Below are positions 60,521-64,000 of a DNA stretch of 64,000 bases, piece by piece (within the stretch, counting starts at the first letter, position 1; each line of letters opens with the position of its first letter). This stretch comes from Streptomyces sp. NBC_00353. Lineage in GTDB: Bacteria; Actinomycetota; Actinomycetes; Streptomycetales; Streptomycetaceae. The position numbers and the translations under genes are program-made. The stretch is from positions 8,367,501 to 8,431,500 of the forward strand of contig NZ_CP107985.1 of assembly GCF_036108815.1 (NCBI RefSeq), read 5' to 3'. Below the pieces are notes generated by a model. It searched no databases. It had not been told where the DNA came from and saw only the letters and a list, made by a program, of their open reading frames with translations.

Positions 60521-60909
60521 GTGAGATCGACCCGTACGGTCAGCAGGTTCGTGCCGACCGCCCGGACCGCGGCGCTGTTGAGGCGCGGCAACGTCCTGAG
60601 TCGTGCGCGGGCGTCGTCCTGCGGAACCAGGTGGGCGGTCCCGGCATGCCAGCGTCCCTTGATCCGGACCCTCACCCGCGGGTCGGCCTGGATGTTGCGC
60701 ACGTACTGCGACTTCTCGCCGTACTCCGAGACCAGCCAGAACTCGTTCCCGACGCGGCGTCCGCCGACCGGCGTCCGGCGGGGGAGTCCGGAGGTGCGTC
60801 CCGTGGTTTCCAGAAGTGTCTGATACGGCAACTGTCGGACCATCGGATTGCCGATCCGCCGCTGGAACGACGTGACGGCCCGGAACTTCATCTCGTGATA
60901 CCGCGACAT
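60514..60909 (-). CDS. deazaflavin (F420)-dependent nitroreductase-family protein
   Basis: The 131-residue protein is a split-barrel of the DUF385/Ddn family: YQTLLETTGRTSGLPRRTPV, GGRRVGNEFWLVSEYGEKSQ and YVRNIQADPRVRVRIKGRWH, where the basic residues usually bind the F420 tail. Members reduce quinones, nitro compounds or unsaturated ketones with F420H2. ATG 60909 follows GGGGAGAG and starts the family; an in-frame ATG at 60975 is less likely. Confidence 0.9.
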   Translation of the reverse strand: MSRYHEMKFRAVTSFQRRIGNPMVRQLPYQTLLETTGRTSGLPRRTPVGGRRVGNEFWLVSEYGEKSQYVRNIQADPRVRVRIKGRWHAGTAHLVPQDDARARLRTLPRLNSAAVRAVGTNLLTVRVDLTG

Positions 60910-61002
60910 GCGTGACTCTCCCCGTCGGTGCCGGTGACGCTCGCCGGAGGCCAACCTAGTCGAGGGGCCGGGCACGGCACAGGATCCGGCGGCGCCGTGG
61001 GA

Positions 61003-61935
61003 TCAGCTCAGAGCCGTGCCGCGCGCGACCAGCAGCGCAACATCGGCCCCGGCCAGGCCGAGCGTGGCCAGGAACGGCAGACGGCTGTCGGGGGAGGTGC
61101 CCAGCGGGAGGCACAGGACGACGGCCGGCACCCCGGTCACCGCGAGGCCCGTCCAGCCCATGGCGTCCGGCGGTCCGGGCGGGCCGAGAACGAGGACGGC
61201 CGAGGCCGCCAGCAGCGTGAGCGCCGCGACGGTACGGGACCGGTGCCGGCCCAGGCGCTGGGGCAGGCCCCGGACGCCCGCGGCCAGGTCGGCATCGATG
61301 TCGGGGAGGACGTTGATGAAGTGCGCACCCACCCCGAGCAGGGCGCCCGCGGCCACCACCCAGGCGGCGGGCCAGGGGCGGCCCGGCAGCGCGAGGGTGA
61401 GGAAAGCGGGCAGAAGTCCGAACGCCAGCGCGTAGGGCAGCCACGACCACCGCGTCCGTTTGACGCCGAGGTTGTACGACCATCCGGCGGCCACCCCGAT
61501 CAGATGCGCGCCGCCCGCCGCCGCGCCGTTCGCGAGGGACAGGGGAGCGCACAGTACGAGCGCAGCACACGCCGCGACCGACACGCTACGCACCTGCACC
61601 TCGCCCGCCACGAGCGGCTTGTCGCGCCGGTGTGCCGCGGTGTCCCGCGCGAGGTCGATGCGGTCATTGCTCCAGCCGACGGAGAGCTGTCCGGTGAGCA
61701 CGGCCAGGGCGACCAGACAGCTGCCGAACACGTCGCGCCCCGCTGCGACGGCCAGGGCGGTGATCAGGGCGGTCACGGCCAGCGCGGGGGCCGGGTGGGC
61801 CGACAGGAGGAGCGCCAAGGCGCCGCGGCCCGGGCCACCCGCACGCGCTGCACCCTCCGCCGGTGCCGGTGCCGGTGCCGGTGCCGGCGCGGGCGAGGCG
61901 GCCGACAGGAAGAGCGCCTGAAAAGTCTGATTCAT
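61003..61935 (-). CDS. UbiA-family prenyltransferase
   Basis: The 310-residue membrane protein has about eight helices. The first aspartate-rich motif is GWSNDRIDLARDTAAHRRDK (NDxxD, near residue 90) and the second is NVLPDIDADLA near residue 210, so both magnesium/diphosphate sites are present. It transfers an isoprenoid to an aromatic or quinone-like acceptor in the membrane. The N-terminus carries (Pro-Ala)5, encoded by a hexanucleotide repeat. It is divergent from a type III PKS across 42 bp, which suggests that it prenylates the PKS product. Confidence 0.88.
   Translation of the reverse strand: MNQTFQALFLSAASPAPAPAPAPAPAEGAARAGGPGRGALALLLSAHPAPALAVTALITALAVAAGRDVFGSCLVALAVLTGQLSVGWSNDRIDLARDTAAHRRDKPLVAGEVQVRSVSVAACAALVLCAPLSLANGAAAGGAHLIGVAAGWSYNLGVKRTRWSWLPYALAFGLLPAFLTLALPGRPWPAAWVVAAGALLGVGAHFINVLPDIDADLAAGVRGLPQRLGRHRSRTVAALTLLAASAVLVLGPPGPPDAMGWTGLAVTGVPAVVLCLPLGTSPDSRLPFLATLGLAGADVALLVARGTALS
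61862..61885. repeat. tandem hexanucleotide repeat in the UbiA gene
   Basis: Four perfect copies of GGTGCC lie in tandem, followed by an imperfect fifth (GGCGCG). On the coding strand they encode Pro-Ala repeats in the cytosolic N-terminus. Copy-number changes would keep the frame and only alter linker length. Confidence 0.8.
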
Positions 61936-61954
61936 GATGTTCGATCAAAACATC
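61936..61954. promoter_or_regulatory. inverted repeat in the UbiA/type III PKS divergent promoter
   Basis: GATGTT and AACATC form perfect 6-nt arms around a 7-nt spacer, immediately before the UbiA start and 24 nt before the PKS start. The ATGT...ACAT form resembles PadR-type operators. TATGGT at 61966 could be the -10 of a leaderless PKS transcript. A repressor here would control both genes. Confidence 0.5.
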
Positions 61955-61977
61955 TCTTTCGCGCCTATGGTGACGGA

Positions 61978-63042
61978 ATGACGCGAATCATCGCGGTCCA
62001 TGGTGTGCTCCCGCCGCACCGGTACGAGCAGTCCGGGATCACCGACGCCTTCGCCGACATGTGCCTGCCTCCGGGCGCCGACCGCGGCGTGCTGGAACGC
62101 CTGCACCGGTCCGCCGGTGTAGGCGGCCGCCATCTGGCCCTGCCCCTGGAACGGTACGCCGTGCTGAGTGGTTTCGGCGAGGCCAACGACGCGTTCATCG
62201 AAGTCGCCCTGGAGCTCGGGGAACAGGCCGTACGCGGCGCCCTGGACCGGTCGGGCCTGTACCCGGGCGACATCGACCTGGTCATCTCCACCTCCGTCAC
62301 CGGCATCGCCGCCCCGTCCCTGGAGGCGCGGCTCGCCGGGCGGATCGGGCTGCGGTCCGATGTGAAACGCGTACCGATCTTCGGGCTCGGCTGCGTGGCC
62401 GGGGCCGCCGGCCTTGCCCGGCTCCACGACTACCTCGAGGGCCACCCGGACCAGGCCGCGCTGCTGCTCTCCGTCGAACTCTGTTCGCTGACCCTGCAAC
62501 GTACCGACACATCCGTGCCGAACCTGGTGGCGGGCGCACTGTTCGGTGACGGCGCCGCTGCGGTCCTCGCGGTCGGCCGGGACCACCCGCAGCGTCAGGA
62601 ACAGTCCGGGCCCGTGGTGGTCGCGACCCGCAGCAGCCTCTACCCCGGCACCGAACGCACACTGGGCTGGGACATCGGTGACCAGGGCTTCCGGATCGTC
62701 CTCGGCGCCGACCTCCCGAACCTGGTACGCGAGACCCTGGGCGACGAGGTGCACTCCTTCCTCTCCGACCACGACCTCAAGACGCAGGACGTGACGGCCT
62801 GGGTCTGCCACCCAGGAGGTCCTCAGGTACTCGAAGCCGTACGCGAGACGCTGGATCTGCCCGCCCGCGCACTGGAACTGGCCTGGCGTTCGCTGGCCGA
62901 GGTCGGCAATCTGTCCTCAGCCTCCGTCCTGCATGTCCTCAGGGACACCCTGGCGCTGCGCTCACCACCGCCCGGAACTCCGGGACTCCTCCTCGCGATG
63001 GGGCCCGGCTTCTGCACCGAACTCGTCCTGCTCCGCTGGTAG
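61978..63042 (+). CDS. type III polyketide synthase (chalcone-synthase-like)
   Basis: The 354-residue homodimeric condensing enzyme has the complete catalytic triad: C139 in FGLGCVAGAAG, H278 in VCHPGGPQ and N311 in GNLSSASVL, and the C-terminal MGPGF loop in place of GFGPG. It should condense an acyl-CoA starter with malonyl-type extenders to an alkylresorcinol, alkylpyrone or similar. The next two genes (methyltransferase-like, FAD oxidoreductase) repeat the order of the S. griseus srsABC phenolic-lipid operon as I know it. The ATG at 61978 has either a weak GGTGA site or a leaderless start. Confidence 0.94.
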   Translation: MTRIIAVHGVLPPHRYEQSGITDAFADMCLPPGADRGVLERLHRSAGVGGRHLALPLERYAVLSGFGEANDAFIEVALELGEQAVRGALDRSGLYPGDIDLVISTSVTGIAAPSLEARLAGRIGLRSDVKRVPIFGLGCVAGAAGLARLHDYLEGHPDQAALLLSVELCSLTLQRTDTSVPNLVAGALFGDGAAAVLAVGRDHPQRQEQSGPVVVATRSSLYPGTERTLGWDIGDQGFRIVLGADLPNLVRETLGDEVHSFLSDHDLKTQDVTAWVCHPGGPQVLEAVRETLDLPARALELAWRSLAEVGNLSSASVLHVLRDTLALRSPPPGTPGLLLAMGPGFCTELVLLRW

Positions 63043-63049
63043 CCGCCCC

Positions 63050-63571
63050 GTGATTCCCTACACCGTCCTCGTTCTTCTGGTCGCCGTCGAGCGCCTCGCC
63101 GAACTCGTCACCGCCCGACGCAATGCCGCCTGGAGCCGGCGCCACGGCGCGGCGGAGTACGGGCAGGGTCACTACCCCGTCATGGTCGCCCTCCACACCG
63201 GCCTGCTGGCCGGCTGCCTGGCGGAGACCTGGCTCGGCGGCCGCCCCTTCCTGCCCGCACTCGGCTGGCCGATGCTCGTCCTGGCCCTGGGCGCCCAGGG
63301 CCTGCGCTGGTGGTGCATCACCACGCTGGGGCCGCGCTGGAACACCCGCGTCATCGTGGTGCCGGACCTGCCGCTCGTCACCGCCGGCCCGTACCGGTGG
63401 CTGAGCCACCCCAACTACGTCGCCGTGATCGTCGAGGGCCTCGCACTGCCACTCGTCCACACCAACTGGCTCACCGCGACCGCCTTCACCCTGCTCAACC
63501 TGCCGCTCCTCGCGACCCGCGTACGGTGCGAGAACACCGCCCTGGCCGGGGCCGCACCGGCAGCGCCGTGA
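63050..63571 (+). CDS. isoprenylcysteine carboxyl methyltransferase-like protein
   Basis: The 173-residue membrane protein starts with GTG at 63050, 7 nt after the PKS stop. It has four helices and the ICMT C-terminal motif GPYRWLSHPNYVAVIVEGLALP with the RHPNY-like core that binds S-adenosylmethionine. In the srs operon the homologous SrsB methylates the phenolic lipid made by the PKS, so this one probably O-methylates the local product in the membrane. Its stop overlaps the next start (GTGA). Confidence 0.88.
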   Translation: MIPYTVLVLLVAVERLAELVTARRNAAWSRRHGAAEYGQGHYPVMVALHTGLLAGCLAETWLGGRPFLPALGWPMLVLALGAQGLRWWCITTLGPRWNTRVIVVPDLPLVTAGPYRWLSHPNYVAVIVEGLALPLVHTNWLTATAFTLLNLPLLATRVRCENTALAGAAPAAP

Positions 63572-64000
63572 TCGACCTGCTGGTCGTCGGCGGCGGACCC
63601 GCCGGCCTCGCCACCGCGATCCACGCCGCCGAGGCCGGGCTCGAAGCGGTGGTCGCCGAACCGCGCCCCACCCCGATCGACAAGGCCTGCGGCGAGGGGC
63701 TCATGCCGGGCGCCGTGAACGCTCTGGCCGGACTCGGCGTCACCGTCGCCGGACACCCGCTGCGCGGGATCCGCTACCTCGACGACCGCCACCGGGCAGA
63801 AGCCCACTTCGCACCCGGCCCCGGTCGCGGTGTCCGCCGCACCGAACTGCAGACCGCCCTGGCCCGCCGCGCCGCGGAACTCGGCGTGCGGGTGATCCCC
63901 GTGCGGTCGGGCAGCGTCCGGCAGAGCGCCGACAGCGTGTACGCGGCGGGTGTCACCGCCCGCTACCTGGCCGCCGCCGACGGCCTGCACTCTCCGATCA
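63568..64000 (+). CDS. FAD-dependent oxidoreductase, N-terminal part (gene runs off the right edge)
   Basis: The GTG at 63568 overlaps the preceding stop. 144 residues are visible: FAD site LLVVGGGPAGLATAIHAAEA, KACGEGLMPGAVNAL, and RRTELQTALARRAAELGV, then AAGVTARYLAAADGLHSP, the DG motif of geranylgeranyl-reductase/hydroxylase-type flavoproteins. By position it corresponds to SrsC, the flavin hydroxylase that turns resorcinols into quinols/quinones. The second FAD motif and the C-terminus lie outside the window. Confidence 0.88.
   Translation, partial: MIDLLVVGGGPAGLATAIHAAEAGLEAVVAEPRPTPIDKACGEGLMPGAVNALAGLGVTVAGHPLRGIRYLDDRHRAEAHFAPGPGRGVRRTELQTALARRAAELGVRVIPVRSGSVRQSADSVYAAGVTARYLAAADGLHSPI

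Noticed and set aside
60928..61977. Upstream in-frame extension of the type III PKS
   Set aside because: It is antisense to UbiA, rich in Arg/Gly, and the PKS family begins at 61978.
1..64000. Search for tRNA/rRNA genes, CRISPR arrays, insertion sequences, integrases and attachment sites
   Set aside because: No tRNA T-loop pattern with a foldable cloverleaf, no regular spaced repeats and no transposase or integrase motifs were recognised by eye.
1..64000. In-frame TTA codons that would make genes bldA-dependent
   Set aside because: The TTA/TAA occurrences I checked in the called genes fall out of codon register; I found no certain in-frame case, though the check was not exhaustive.

Overview
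The window is high-GC DNA with strong G/C at third codon positions, Shine-Dalgarno-led or leaderless genes, twin-arginine substrates and many secreted hydrolases. Together these point to a Streptomyces (or close actinomycete) chromosome, probably an accessory, arm-like part: genes are organised as small metabolic islands separated by decayed fragments, and no core housekeeping operon is seen. No rRNA, tRNA, CRISPR array, integrase or insertion sequence was recognised.

Layout. 1-2900: start of an alpha/beta hydrolase, a VOC protein and two SDR oxidoreductases. 3300-7540: a flavin monooxygenase and a cytochrome P450 that diverge from an AT-rich inverted repeat, then a stand-alone MurE-type ligase. 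8300-12840: a lamin-tail secreted protein, then a histidine kinase, a NarL-type regulator and a two-gene ABC exporter. 13150-14630: an orphan zinc-finger anti-sigma-like protein and a membrane protein. 14800-18720: ferredoxin, ferredoxin reductase, P450 and SDR, which make a self-contained class I P450 oxidation cassette. 18850-30800: a complete L-rhamnose catabolism and ABC uptake locus. It is divergently transcribed from a promoter region with two LacI-like operator sequences. Rhamnose enters through the ABC importer, is mutarotated (RhaM), isomerised (RhaI), phosphorylated (RhaB), cleaved and oxidised (bifunctional aldolase/dehydrogenase). An extra fucose/arabinose-isomerase-like enzyme closes the import operon.

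30900-37700: a methyltransferase, an atypical SDR, a broken zinc alcohol dehydrogenase, a DoxX protein, a two-subunit molybdenum hydroxylase (IorB/IorA type) and a DinB protein. 38100-44700: a SpoIIE-type phosphatase, a frameshifted DUF2267 gene, a Tat-exported PL8 polysaccharide lyase, a PfkB kinase, a GNAT acetyltransferase and a DUF5709 protein. 44980-50920: a potassium/turgor-like neighbourhood with a DUF4118 protein, an APC-superfamily permease, a decayed KdpE DNA-binding domain and an intact KdpD. 51180-58320: a large secreted S8 protease, a shredded M20 peptidase, and a secreted discoidin/beta-helix protein downstream of a 22-nt perfect palindrome. 58480-60910: a metallophosphoesterase, a probably leaderless aldo/keto reductase and a deazaflavin-type protein.

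61000-64000: the left part of a type III polyketide synthase locus (PKS, isoprenylcysteine-methyltransferase-like protein and FAD oxidoreductase, all translationally packed) divergent from a UbiA prenyltransferase across only 42 bp that contain an inverted repeat. The most interesting candidates for new biology are this UbiA/type III PKS locus, the ferredoxin-reductase-P450-SDR cassette, the P450 that lacks the I-helix acid, the stand-alone MurE-type ligase, and the KdpD that has lost its adjacent partner.
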